Below are positions 32,312 through 41,522 of a stretch of DNA of 64,000 bases, in pieces. Under the pieces are notes generated by a model, which ran no database searches, was not told the DNA's origin, and worked only from the letters and a program-made list of their open reading frames with translations. Every line of letters begins with the position of its first letter. The stretch's first letter is position 1. The stretch comes from JAJDFU01 sp964640855. Lineage in GTDB: Bacteria > Bacteroidota > Bacteroidia > Chitinophagales > Saprospiraceae. The stretch is from the NCBI GenBank assembly GCA_964640855.1, contig CAZXIX010000002.1, forward strand, positions 1 to 64,000. The letters run 5' to 3'. The position numbers were made by a program, and so were the translations under genes.

Positions 32312-34378
32312 TCATTCGGCCTGGCCTATCGCCTCGCCCTTGCTTTTCAGTCTTTGGAAGGTGTAGAGCCCGCAATCCAGAAAGTCGGCATATTGCGAGA
32401 TGCTTTCCCGATATCCCCTGGGATGAGCCAGTACTTTTTCTTCGGGAGAAAGAAGAACATACAAAGGCTGGGAGTTTTGCTGGAAATTGGTAATCTGGAA
32501 GTCCGCCCATTTGTTGCCCACATTTCTCAAGCGGGCTCCTCGGGTGGCTGAAATCAGCTCATTCTCCAGAGGTTTTCTATCGTCCACATACAGGGAGATC
32601 AAAACGTAATCTTCCTGGATCTTGTTCCAGACGGCATCCTCGATCCAGATGTGTTCCTCGGTCTTCCGGCAATTCACGCAGCCGTATCCGGTAAAATCAA
32701 GTAATACCGGTTTGCCCACCTCTTGGGCATAAGCGAGTCCTTCCTCGTAATCCTTGAAGCAATCCAGATTGTTTACGCATTTGCCATAGGACGGATAACG
32801 TTCGCTCAGTGCGGGATCCAGCGGGGGTTCGGGCAGGAACAGATTGTACTGTGCAGGCGGAGCCAATCCGCTGAGCAGGCTTAGCGGATCGTAAGCTTTG
32901 GTTTTTTCATTGTACTGAAATCCGGTAGCCAGATAGACCGTTAACCCGAGCGCTGCCACTCCCAGGGCAATAGAGACGGGCGCAGGCTTAGCGTTTTTCG
33001 TATCATGTGGAAAGCGGATCAGCCCCAAAAGATAAAGGGCCATGCCCAGGGCGATCAGCACCCAGAGGCCCAGGAACAGTTCGTAAGGCAGAATTCCCCA
33101 ATGCTTGGTCAGGTCGGCTACGGAAAGGAATTTCAGAGCCAGGGCCAGTTCCAGAAAACCCAGCAGGACCTTTACCTTGTTCATCCAGCCTCCCGATTTG
33201 GGTAGGGCGGCGAGCCAGGCCGGGAAGGCCGCAAAGAGCGCAAAAGGCAGGGCCAGGGCCGTGGCAAAGCCCAGCATGACGGTGAAGGGCCCCAGGCTGG
33301 CGTTGGCCGAAAGGACCAAAGACTGTCCGATGATCGGTCCCGTACAGGAAAAGGAAACAATAGCCAGGGTGAAAGCCATAAAAAAGATCCCGAGCAAGCC
33401 TCCCTTCTCCGCCAGAGCATCGGTCTGGTTGGCCCAGGAGCTGGGTAAGGTCAGCTCAAAAAAACCGAAGAAGGACAGGGCAAACAACACAAATATGGCA
33501 AAAAAGAGCACGTTGGCGATCCAGTTGGTGGAAAGCTCATTTAAAGCCGTAGCCCCAAAGAAAATGGTGATCAGCAAGCCGATGGATACGTAAATGACGA
33601 TGATCGAAAAGCCGTAAAGCAGGGCGTTTCGAAGCCCCGATTTTCGCGTCTTGCTCTGCTTCGTAAAGAAACTGACGGTCAGGGGGATCATGGGAAACAC
33701 ACAGGGGGTCAGCAGGGCCAGAAAACCTCCGGCAAAACCCAGAAGAAACGTCCATCCCAGACTGCTCTCAGACAGATTGCCCTCGGATTTTCCGCAATCG
33801 CCCACCGGATCGGTCCGGGATTCCTGGATGGCCGAAATGGATTGATCGATGGTATCCAGACTGCTCTCCTTTTGGTCGGCCGGTTCTGCCGTTTCCGACA
33901 GCACAAAGGAAAAGTCAACGGGCGTAGGAGGAAGACAGCTTTTCTCATTGCAGGTCTGAAACTCGAGATAACCTGTAATGGGAATGTCGGGATTTGAGAC
34001 CTCGACCACTTGTACCACCCGGGCCGAATCATACCATTTGGTCAACTCCATTTCGAAGGTGTTGTCAAATTCGGTGACCAGTGGGTTGGCGGTCTCGGTG
34101 GATTGACCGACGCGTTGGAAATGCTCCCCTTCGTCGTAATAAAAACCGGTAGGGGTCGGACCGAAAACATCCTCCGGGATGGCGAGATACTGGGAATAAA
34201 CATACCATCCCTCCTGGATCTCGGCCGTAAAAATAAGCTTGTAGGTAGATCCCTCGACCCGTTCCCAAGCCGTGGTCCAGCTTACCGGATTTTCCAGGCC
34301 TTGCCCCGAGAGTCGCCCTGGGCAGGAAGACCACAGCATAAGGAAAAGAAAACCGATCAGCCGGATGGGGATTTTCAT
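32312..34378 (-). CDS. dsbD: Thiol:disulfide interchange protein DsbD
   Basis: A 688-residue membrane protein that carries reducing power from cytoplasmic thioredoxin to the periplasm. After a signal peptide comes the alpha domain with Cys pair in TCNEKSCLPP. The eight-helix beta domain has paired Cys in LTPCVFPMIPL and SFSCTGPIIGQS. The C-terminal thioredoxin-like gamma domain has GYGCVNCRKTEEHIW (CxxC) and ends with an LYVLL...PRGY segment. A second, free-standing alpha domain is encoded 23 bases upstream on the same strand. It converges with the biotin carrier gene. Confidence 0.95.
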   Translation of the reverse strand: MKIPIRLIGFLFLMLWSSCPGRLSGQGLENPVSWTTAWERVEGSTYKLIFTAEIQEGWYVYSQYLAIPEDVFGPTPTGFYYDEGEHFQRVGQSTETANPLVTEFDNTFEMELTKWYDSARVVQVVEVSNPDIPITGYLEFQTCNEKSCLPPTPVDFSFVLSETAEPADQKESSLDTIDQSISAIQESRTDPVGDCGKSEGNLSESSLGWTFLLGFAGGFLALLTPCVFPMIPLTVSFFTKQSKTRKSGLRNALLYGFSIIVIYVSIGLLITIFFGATALNELSTNWIANVLFFAIFVLFALSFFGFFELTLPSSWANQTDALAEKGGLLGIFFMAFTLAIVSFSCTGPIIGQSLVLSANASLGPFTVMLGFATALALPFALFAAFPAWLAALPKSGGWMNKVKVLLGFLELALALKFLSVADLTKHWGILPYELFLGLWVLIALGMALYLLGLIRFPHDTKNAKPAPVSIALGVAALGLTVYLATGFQYNEKTKAYDPLSLLSGLAPPAQYNLFLPEPPLDPALSERYPSYGKCVNNLDCFKDYEEGLAYAQEVGKPVLLDFTGYGCVNCRKTEEHIWIEDAVWNKIQEDYVLISLYVDDRKPLENELISATRGARLRNVGNKWADFQITNFQQNSQPLYVLLSPEEKVLAHPRGYRESISQYADFLDCGLYTFQRLKSKGEAIGQAE

Positions 34379-34401
34379 GTTTTCAGGATTAATGTCTGAC
34401 T

Positions 34402-34854
34402 TTAAAAACTAAAATGAAACGGCACCTCCCGGGGGGGAAGACAGGTTTCGTTGTTGCAGGTCATAAACTCCAGAAAACCTTTTACCTCCTGGGGATTGCC
34501 GGAAAAGCGGACCGTTTGGGTAAAGACCGCTTTTTCAGACAGCTTGATCACTTTCATCTCGAAAATGGGGTCGAATATCTCCTTGCGCTTGCCTTCTTCA
34601 ACGGGCTTCCCCCGAAGCGCATAATCCGGGGATGGGTCAAAAAAGAACCCGGTCGGGATGGGACCGGTATCGCCTTCCAGATGCTGACTGTAGATGTACC
34701 AGCCGGGATCAATTTCTGCTTTGAAGATCAATTTATATTCCTTGTCGTTGACCTTTTCGGTGTCAAAAGACCAGCTGACCGGTTGATGCCGTTGAGCGAA
34801 GAGGGAGGCTGTTCCCACAAGCAGCATGAAAAAGACGAAGACCGTGAATCTCAT
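34402..34854 (-). CDS. Stand-alone DsbD alpha-domain protein
   Basis: A 150-residue exported protein with a signal peptide (MRFTVFVFFMLLVGTASLFA) from ATG 34854; a TTG at 34902 is rejected. The mature part mirrors the N-terminal domain of the adjacent DsbD: PVSWSFDTEKV, YKLIFKAEIDPGWYIYSQHL, PTGFFFD, ending FLEFMTCNNETCLPP with the redox Cys pair. It lacks the membrane and thioredoxin domains. It would be reduced by DsbD or act as an extra periplasmic relay. The gene probably arose by duplication of the dsbD 5' region and is co-transcribed with it. Confidence 0.88.
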   Translation of the reverse strand: MRFTVFVFFMLLVGTASLFAQRHQPVSWSFDTEKVNDKEYKLIFKAEIDPGWYIYSQHLEGDTGPIPTGFFFDPSPDYALRGKPVEEGKRKEIFDPIFEMKVIKLSEKAVFTQTVRFSGNPQEVKGFLEFMTCNNETCLPPREVPFHFSF

Positions 34855-34942
34855 AAGGCATCCTGTAATTCTAATTATCAAAAGTAACCCCGGCCTGAAC
34901 AATTGGTGTAGGTGAAAGCGGGGAATAACGCAAGATTAACAA

Positions 34943-35653
34943 TTATCCGACCGGGGAGGGCTGATGGCGGAGCAGGGATTCGAAAAGCAGTTTTCCGTCC
35001 TCGTTGCCGAGAATGGCCTCGGAGGCTCTTTCGGGGTGAGGCATCATGCCAAAAACATTGCGCCGGGCATTGCAGATCCCGGCGATGTTTCGGGAGGAGC
35101 CGTTGGGGTTGGCTTCCTGCGTGACGTTTCCCGCTGCGTCCGAGTAAGTGAACAGGATCTGGCGGTTTTTTTCCAGTTCGTCGAGCACTTCCTCCTGGGC
35201 GAAATACCGCCCTTCTGCATGGGCAATAGGTATCTTCAGCACCTGTCCCTCCCTTAAGCGAGAGGTCAGAGGACTGTCCGTGCTTTCGGTTCGGAGCCAG
35301 ATGTTTTTGCAGATGAATTTTTGATTGCTGTTTCGGAGCAGGACGCCGGGCAGGAGGCCGGCTTCGCAGAGGATTTGAAAACCGTTGCAAATCCCGAGTA
35401 CGTAGCCACCGGAGTGAGCGAAATCTACTACGGCCTGCATAATGTGGGAAAAGCGGGCTATGGCTCCGGCCCGAAGGTAATCGCCATAAGAAAAGCCCCC
35501 TGGAAGCACTACACAATCGCCTTCGCCCAATCCTCCCAGCTTGTAATCCTTATGCCAGATCTTTTCCGTTTCCTGTCCCATGACATGGCCCAGAACATGC
35601 ATCATGTCATCGTCGCAGTTGGATCCGGGAAAAACAATGACTCCGAATTTCAT
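34943..35653 (-). CDS. purQ: Phosphoribosylformylglycinamidine synthase subunit PurQ
   Basis: A 236-residue class I glutamine amidotransferase that supplies ammonia to PurL in step four of purine synthesis. FGVIVFPGSNCDDD opens the protein, the oxyanion loop is VVLPGGFSYGDYLRAGAIA, the nucleophilic Cys lies in VLGICNGFQILCEAGLLPG, and the His/Glu pair in MMPHPERASE. ATG 35653 is chosen over a TTG ten codons upstream, to match the family start MKFGVIVFPGSN. As a small PurQ it needs separate PurS and PurL, which are not in the window. Confidence 0.96.
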   Translation of the reverse strand: MKFGVIVFPGSNCDDDMMHVLGHVMGQETEKIWHKDYKLGGLGEGDCVVLPGGFSYGDYLRAGAIARFSHIMQAVVDFAHSGGYVLGICNGFQILCEAGLLPGVLLRNSNQKFICKNIWLRTESTDSPLTSRLREGQVLKIPIAHAEGRYFAQEEVLDELEKNRQILFTYSDAAGNVTQEANPNGSSRNIAGICNARRNVFGMMPHPERASEAILGNEDGKLLFESLLRHQPSPVG

Positions 35654-35693
35654 CCCTTTGTTGCTTTGTGCAAAAGTAGACAAAATCAGGGGA

Positions 35694-36680
35694 TCAACCG
35701 AAAGGAAGGATCATCCATCCATATTGGTAGTATGCATACAGCAACAAAAGAAGAAAATGAATGAGTTCGCTGGCAGGAATGGAAAATCGGGTCAGGTTCA
35801 TGGTCAGCAAAAGTCCCAAGGGGGCAGACAACATAACGAGCAGGTCCAGGTCCAGTTGATGCGTGAACAAGGCAACCAGGCCGGTACCTGAAAGGATCAG
35901 GTAGATCACATCGATCGATTTGCGGGAAGGCATGGATTTCTTGGATCGGTAAGAAGGCCGACTGAGCAAAACGATGAAAAGGAATATACCGTAGGGCAGA
36001 AGCTCCACCATCCGGAAATCATCCCTTTCTTTCCAATCCAGGAAGGAGTGCCCCGCCTGGAGAAAACCCCAGAGGTCCTGGAACCGATCGTACCAGAAAA
36101 AAGCCACGCCGACCAGGAATAAAGGGGTTATAAAGCCTATCAGGATCAAAAGGTATTCTTTGGGGTTGAAGGATCTGAGCGAATTTACGCCCAGAAAGAC
36201 CATGAGCAGAAAAATAGAAAAGGAAGGATAAAAAAGAATGGCTGCTCCGATGGCAAAACCCGTATTGTACAGCTGGTAAACCGGCTCGTATTGTCGATAG
36301 GTATGGATGAGCTGATCTGTGGCAAACCAGATCAACAGGACGGCGGGCAATAGGGGCGAAAAAGGCAGGAGGTCCGGCAGCAAAGAACTGATCAGCAGAA
36401 ACAGCAATCCCGGAAACAACGAAATCTCCCGGTCTACGCGCTGTAGGGTGGCCGTCAGGGTGATGAAAACAGCTATGGCCAGCAAAAAGGCGATCTGGAT
36501 GCATTCGGCGAGCAGCGGGTATTGGAGCAAGGAGTCAAACAGCTCGGGAAATAAGGACTCATTTTGAAAAACTTGCCGCTGCCGGTCCGGGAACAAATAG
36601 ACCGGCAAGCGCAGCAGGATCAGGTAGGGAAGATACAGGACGCAGGCAAGGATCTGGTTCGTTCGAAATAGGCTGAGCAA
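35694..36680 (-). CDS. Multi-pass membrane protein (DUF6427-like)
   Basis: About 328 residues with nine to ten hydrophobic helices spread evenly and short polar loops. The N-terminal LSLFRTNQ and the central FLGVNSLRSFNPKEYLLILIGFITPLFL are features of a Bacteroidota-only membrane family (DUF6427). No ATG is available at the N-terminus; a TTG at 36680 gives the family-like start MLSLFRTNQ, although the frame is open further upstream. It lies 40 bases upstream of purQ on the same strand. The function is unknown. Confidence 0.72.
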   Translation of the reverse strand: MLSLFRTNQILACVLYLPYLILLRLPVYLFPDRQRQVFQNESLFPELFDSLLQYPLLAECIQIAFLLAIAVFITLTATLQRVDREISLFPGLLFLLISSLLPDLLPFSPLLPAVLLIWFATDQLIHTYRQYEPVYQLYNTGFAIGAAILFYPSFSIFLLMVFLGVNSLRSFNPKEYLLILIGFITPLFLVGVAFFWYDRFQDLWGFLQAGHSFLDWKERDDFRMVELLPYGIFLFIVLLSRPSYRSKKSMPSRKSIDVIYLILSGTGLVALFTHQLDLDLLVMLSAPLGLLLTMNLTRFSIPASELIHFLLLLLYAYYQYGWMILPFG

Positions 36681-36978
36681 GAAGGTGCTTTTTTTTGGTA
36701 AAGGTGAAAATAAGAAATGGTAGACGTAAGCGGGACCCCTTCTATCTGCGTCGATTGCCAATCCTTCCCGCGCTTCAGAAAGGATTTGTGCAAATTATTG
36801 ATTTACAGTGACTTAAAAAATTTTCCGAAAAAAGTTGGAAAATATTTGTGGAATTTCCTCTCCAGCATCCTCTTACAGGTAGAAGACATGGATTCTCCCT
36901 CTTCTGAGGAGACCCTCATAAGATAGACAAGGGACAGATGACCCCACATTAATTTTCGCTCTCTCGTGCCCGGTTCTT

Positions 36979-37830
36979 TTACAAGGCCGGGCAATTTTCT
37001 TGGATGAAGCCGATGCTCGCCTCCGCCAGCGCCTGGGAGGCGGGCGGCAGTTGTTCCCGTTCCCAGGGATGTCGGCCTCCAAACACGTGGTCTCCCCCGG
37101 GGATGATCTGCAACTGGCTATCGGGGCTCCATTGGTGCAGCTTTTCTGCTGCGGACACAGGTACGGCCTCATCCCGGTCGCCGTGCAGGATGAGATAGGG
37201 CTTGTCCAGTTGGGGAGCCAACGATGCCGTCTCCAGCAGCTCCAGATTCTGCCGGTAATCCTCGTAAAGCGAAAACCGGATGGTCATTTCCTGATTCGTT
37301 CGCCGGTTGACAATGGAATAGTATCCCTTTTCCCGCCACCGGGCGATGAAATCGTCGTCCGGCCAGGCATAATCCAGGGAGGAGACCGAGGCCCAGGTGA
37401 TCAGGCCGGCAACTTCTTTCTCCGAGACGGCCGCCGAAAGGCAAATGGGGCCGCCCCGGCTATGGCCGATCAGGAACAGGTTGTTCCGGATAGAAGCCGG
37501 AACAAGATCCTCCTGTTTGGCCAACCCCTCCATGACGGCCAAAAGATCGGCCCGTTCCTGACTGAATGTATTTTGCGAAAAGGCCTCGAGCTCGGTCAGC
37601 TCATGAGGTTCCTCGGGCGTGGTACCCCCCATGGAAAAATTGAAAGGGAAGAAGCTGATGCCCTTTTGGGCGAAGGTGCGCCCCAAAGCCCACCAATGGC
37701 CCCAATCTTTAAACCCCTTGATGCCGTGGGCAAACACTACCCAGGCACGGGGCGACTCGGCCCGGTACGCATCCCACAAAATGGGGCGACCTGAACTGCC
37801 CCGGATCTGCAAATGTTTTTCGACTTTCAT
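36979..37830 (-). CDS. Alpha/beta hydrolase
   Basis: A 283-residue serine hydrolase without signal peptide. The oxyanion motif is VVFAHGIKGFKDWGHW, the nucleophile elbow GHSRGG, the acid in LILHGDRDEAVPV and the His in GGDHVFGGRHPW, all in canonical order. The lid region (about 150-200) is small. It resembles prolyl-oligopeptidase-like/dienelactone-type esterases; the substrate is unknown. It starts 9 bases after the HD phosphohydrolase stop and is likely co-transcribed with it. Confidence 0.92.
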   Translation of the reverse strand: MKVEKHLQIRGSSGRPILWDAYRAESPRAWVVFAHGIKGFKDWGHWWALGRTFAQKGISFFPFNFSMGGTTPEEPHELTELEAFSQNTFSQERADLLAVMEGLAKQEDLVPASIRNNLFLIGHSRGGPICLSAAVSEKEVAGLITWASVSSLDYAWPDDDFIARWREKGYYSIVNRRTNQEMTIRFSLYEDYRQNLELLETASLAPQLDKPYLILHGDRDEAVPVSAAEKLHQWSPDSQLQIIPGGDHVFGGRHPWEREQLPPASQALAEASIGFIQENCPAL

Positions 37831-37839
37831 TTCCTTCTT

Positions 37840-39096
37840 TTAGACGGGTTTTCGCTGGAATTTTCCCGGGGCCAGGGGGCCGACTTTCGGATAGGAAAGA
37901 TAGTATTTCACAACCAGCCGAGGGCTGACATCGTGATCCGCATTTTCAGAAAGGGGAGCTACTTCTCCGCTTTTGTACAGGATCATGATCTCATCTTTGG
38001 AAGTGCTGTAGGCCGAGTTGGTTTCCTGGCCGGTGTAAACCAGATAGTCCAGCATAGAGACCGGAATGCCCAGTTCCCGCCCTACGATCTCTTTGATCTG
38101 CTCCACTTTGTCCTGGGGAAAGGGCTCATTGCTGAGTTCGAGCCGGAACAAACGCCGGTTGATCAAGCCCCTGGCCAGGTAGCGGAGCATCGGATCGCCG
38201 TGTTGCTGCCAGCTTTTCAAGGCAAACATAATGTCCGTATCATCGAGCTGGGCGAAGTAGTGGAGCAGCTTGTCGCGTTGGGAATGGAAGTCCCTTTCGC
38301 CAAACTCATGGTCCAGGAAATAGGTCAGATAGGGCCCCGCCGGGACTTCCACCCCGTCGCGGTGCAGGTGGCGGGCCCGCTGCAGGGTGCGGATCAGCAT
38401 TTGCTCGGCCGACAAGACCGTTTTGTGCAGATAAACCTGCCAATACATGAGCCGGCGGGCGATCAGGAATTTTTGCAGGGAGTAAATGCCTTTTTCTTCC
38501 ACCACCAATTGCCCCCGGTGCACATCCAGCATTTTAATGATCCGGTCGTAACTGATGACGCCTTCCGAAACACCGGTGTAAAAACTATCCCGGCTGAGAT
38601 AATCCATGCGATCCATATCCAGCTGACCCGAAACCAGTTGGTGTAGGAAGGGCTGCTCGTGCTCGTCTTTGAAAATCCGGATGGCCAGATCCAGGGCCCC
38701 TTTGTGATCTTCGTTCAGTTTTTCCAGGTAAAGGCGGGAGAGGGTTTCATGCGAAACCCGGATGAGGGTGTTCTCCAGCGTGTGGGAGAAGGGACCGTGA
38801 CCTATATCGTGCAGCAGTATGGCAGCTCCGGCGGCTTCCTCCTCTTCCTGGCTCAGGAGGGTTCCTTTTTCCTTGAGGACGGTCAGGGCCTGGCTCATCA
38901 GGTGGTAAGCTCCCAGGGCATGGTGAAAGCGGGTGTGCAAAGCTCCGGGATATACGAAATGCGTCAGGCTGGTTTGCTTGATCCGCCGAAGCCGCTGAAA
39001 ATACGGATGCTCCAGCAAGTTGAAGAGCAAGCCGTAAGGCACCGCTACGAATCCGTAAACGGGGTCGTTGAAGATCTTTTTTTGCGACGTATTCAT
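37840..39096 (-). CDS. HD-domain phosphohydrolase (dGTPase/SAMHD1-like)
   Basis: A 418-residue protein. It begins KKIFNDPVYGFVAVPYGLLF, then FQRLRRIKQTSLTHFVYPGALHTRFHHALG with the first metal His, followed by the HD pair in AILLHDIGHGPFSHTLE and the final Asp in GQLDMDRMDYLSRDSFYTGV. This pattern is typical of the COG1078 group of HD proteins, which hydrolyse (deoxy)nucleoside triphosphates. Metal ligands H, H-D and D are all present, so it should be active. Start ATG 39096. Confidence 0.93.
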   Translation of the reverse strand: MNTSQKKIFNDPVYGFVAVPYGLLFNLLEHPYFQRLRRIKQTSLTHFVYPGALHTRFHHALGAYHLMSQALTVLKEKGTLLSQEEEEAAGAAILLHDIGHGPFSHTLENTLIRVSHETLSRLYLEKLNEDHKGALDLAIRIFKDEHEQPFLHQLVSGQLDMDRMDYLSRDSFYTGVSEGVISYDRIIKMLDVHRGQLVVEEKGIYSLQKFLIARRLMYWQVYLHKTVLSAEQMLIRTLQRARHLHRDGVEVPAGPYLTYFLDHEFGERDFHSQRDKLLHYFAQLDDTDIMFALKSWQQHGDPMLRYLARGLINRRLFRLELSNEPFPQDKVEQIKEIVGRELGIPVSMLDYLVYTGQETNSAYSTSKDEIMILYKSGEVAPLSENADHDVSPRLVVKYYLSYPKVGPLAPGKFQRKPV

Positions 39097-39244
39097 TGGA
39101 CGGTCATCTGTACTGCGGCCCGATAATAAAACATTCTGAACAAAATGGGTCCTCCATAGATGAATGACTGCCCAAATAGCGTTTCAATAGCTCGACGGAT
39201 TTTATATTTTATATTATAAATAAAAGGTACCAAATACCCCTTCG

Positions 39245-40807
39245 ATGTCTCAACACGTGAAAATACTCTGGGCAGATGACGAGATCGACCTGCTCAAACC
39301 GCACCTTATGTTTCTCGAAAACAGGGGGTATGATCTGGTTACGGTCTCCAACGGACATGACGCTCTGGAGGAAATCGAATCCGACCGGGAAATAGATGTC
39401 GTTTTTCTGGACGAATCCATGCCCGGGCTGACCGGATTGGAAACCCTGGAAAAACTCAAGGAAGGCCACCCTCAGCTTCCGGTGGTCATGATCACCAAAA
39501 ACGAGGAGGAGGACCTGATGGAACAGGCGCTTTCCTCCAAGATCTTCGATTACCTGATCAAGCCCGTGAAGCCCAATCAGATTCTGCTCACCCTCAAAAA
39601 GATCGTGGATCGGAAGCGAATTCTGGAAGAAGGGGTCCGCTCGCGATACCTGCAGGATCACCGCCACATCAGCGCTCTGATCACCGGCAATGCCGATTAC
39701 CGGGAATGGGTGAACGTCTATCAGCGGATCCTGAAATGGGAAAAGGAATTCGAAGACCATGCCGAACTGGAAATGGTGACCCAACTGCTGTCCGACCAGA
39801 AGAGCGAAGCCAATACGGCCTTTTTCAAGTTTGTCTCCAAAAATTACCTGGATTGGCTGGCCCATCCGGAAGAGGCTCCCCTCATGTCGCCCGATTTGAT
39901 CCGAAAAAAAGTGCTCCCCTTACTGAATGAGGGCGAACCGGTGCTTTTCCTGCTGCTGGATAACCTGCGCTACGACCAGTGGGAGGTTATCAGGCCTTTC
40001 CTCATGGAGCACTACCGGATCCTGGAGGAAGATTTCTTCTACAGCATTCTCCCTACCACCACGCAATACAGCCGCAACGCCATTTTTGCCGGCATGACCC
40101 CGCTGGACATTCAAAAGAACTTCAGGGGGTGGTGGAAATACGATTTCGAAAAGGGAAGCAAGAATCTGCACGAAGAACCCATGCTGCAGGCGCAGGTCGA
40201 CCGTTTATTGCGGCGGAATATCCGTCTGGAATACAACAAGGTCACCAATTCGGAGCAATCCAGCCAATTACCTGTTCAGGCGCTCAATTTCCTTAATAAC
40301 GATCTGACCGTGGTCGTTTACAATCTGCTGGACATTCTTTCCCACCTGCGTAACGAGAGCGATATGTTCAAGGAACTGTCGAGAGACGACAAGGCTTATC
40401 GCTCGCTGACGGAAAGCTGGTTCGAGAATTCCTCGCTGAATGAGATGCTGAAGAAACTGTCGGATCGTAAGTTCAAGCTGGTCCTGGCTACCGATCACGG
40501 CACCATCCGGGTAACGGCCCCGTCGAAGGTCGTGGGAGATAAGGAGACGACCACCAACCTTCGCTACAAGGTGGGCAAGAACCTCAAGTACGTGAACGAA
40601 GACGTTTTTGCCATCCGCGACCCCGAGAAAGCCGGGCTGCCCAAGCCCAATGTCAGCTCCACCTACATCTTTGCCAAACCGGAGGTCTATTTTCTGTACC
40701 CCAACAATTACAATCAGTATCTCCACCAGTACAACGATACCTTCCAGCACGGCGGGGTCTCGCTGGAGGAGATGATCTGCCCGGTGATCCAGTTGGAACC
40801 GAAGTAG
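39245..40807 (+). CDS. porX: PorX-type response regulator with PglZ/alkaline-phosphatase domain
   Basis: A 520-residue regulator of type IX secretion. Residues 1-120 are a receiver domain: acidic pair DDEIDLL, phospho-acceptor Asp in VVFLDESMPG and the conserved Lys in YLIKPVKP. A helical linker follows, then a PglZ-type phosphatase-fold domain (about 205-520) with LLLDNLRYDQWE, the nucleophile Thr region SILPTTTQYSRNAIFAG, ATDHGT and QHGGVSLEEMICP, the metal-binding motifs of the fold. In Porphyromonas and Flavobacterium the protein is activated by PorY and can hydrolyse cyclic oligonucleotides. No kinase gene is adjacent. Start ATG 39245. Confidence 0.95.
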   Translation: MSQHVKILWADDEIDLLKPHLMFLENRGYDLVTVSNGHDALEEIESDREIDVVFLDESMPGLTGLETLEKLKEGHPQLPVVMITKNEEEDLMEQALSSKIFDYLIKPVKPNQILLTLKKIVDRKRILEEGVRSRYLQDHRHISALITGNADYREWVNVYQRILKWEKEFEDHAELEMVTQLLSDQKSEANTAFFKFVSKNYLDWLAHPEEAPLMSPDLIRKKVLPLLNEGEPVLFLLLDNLRYDQWEVIRPFLMEHYRILEEDFFYSILPTTTQYSRNAIFAGMTPLDIQKNFRGWWKYDFEKGSKNLHEEPMLQAQVDRLLRRNIRLEYNKVTNSEQSSQLPVQALNFLNNDLTVVVYNLLDILSHLRNESDMFKELSRDDKAYRSLTESWFENSSLNEMLKKLSDRKFKLVLATDHGTIRVTAPSKVVGDKETTTNLRYKVGKNLKYVNEDVFAIRDPEKAGLPKPNVSSTYIFAKPEVYFLYPNNYNQYLHQYNDTFQHGGVSLEEMICPVIQLEPK

Positions 40808-40928
40808 GGTTGAGGGTTTAGAATGTGCTAATTCCTGGCCCTGACGGGCAAAGCCTCGTCGTGGGTGCTGAGGGGGGAGGAAGATAGGGAATTGGGGTCA
40901 AACATCCCCGCATCCCAACATCAAAACA

Positions 40929-41372
40929 TCAACCCTCCGCCCTCAGCCGCTGCCCGATCTCCGGATGTAACTGGACGAAATCGTCGTACATCGCCCGGGA
41001 CATAACGAAGGTGATCCGCCTGCCGAATCGACCGGCTTGCCGCAAGCGGAGGATACCTACCGAAAGGAACAGGAATTCGCTGATCCCCAGGCTTTCCACA
41101 CTGGCGTAGGTGTAGCGGTAGGTCTTGAAGTAGTTACTCACGTAAACGTGGGTCTCGTCCAGTTCGACCCGCTTGAGTTTCAGCAAAGTGAAATAGAGGA
41201 TCACTACTCCCGAAAGGAAAATGGCCAGCATGGCCCACTTCAAAGGACCCGTGGCAAGACCCGGGCTCAGAAAAAGAGCAACGGTCAGGGAACCGAAGAA
41301 TACGATCCAGAAAACCGGAAAAAAGATATTGAGTGCCAGGGTGGCATTAGAAGATATGCGCTGTGTTGACAT
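40929..41372 (-). CDS. Small membrane protein with PH-like domain
   Basis: A 147-residue protein with two membrane helices (about 11-35 and 42-62) followed by a beta-rich cytoplasmic domain (KLKRVELDETHVYVSNYFKTYRYTYASVESL split over strands), the layout of bacterial PH-like proteins of unknown function. The end (RAMYDDFVQLHPEIGQRLR) is helical. It was not recognised as a named family. The 3' flank towards porX (40808-40928) contains low-complexity CATCCC/CATCAA repeats. Confidence 0.7.
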   Translation of the reverse strand: MSTQRISSNATLALNIFFPVFWIVFFGSLTVALFLSPGLATGPLKWAMLAIFLSGVVILYFTLLKLKRVELDETHVYVSNYFKTYRYTYASVESLGISEFLFLSVGILRLRQAGRFGRRITFVMSRAMYDDFVQLHPEIGQRLRAEG

Positions 41373-41522
41373 GAAATAGGCTCGCTTTTATGAGTACGGA
41401 ATTTCCGATCTCCGACTAATAGGGAGAAGCAGGACACCAATGAGCTTCGTTGTTTCGCCCGGAAAGCAGGCAATAGCCTTCATCTGGCTGCTCCCTTACC
41501 TCTGGTCTCTCGCCTCTGGCCT

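Noticed and set aside
36968..36992. Inverted repeat GCCCGG/CCGGGC at the hydrolase stop codon
   Set aside because: Only six base pairs, 13-base loop, and no T tract on the strand of the gene that ends there.
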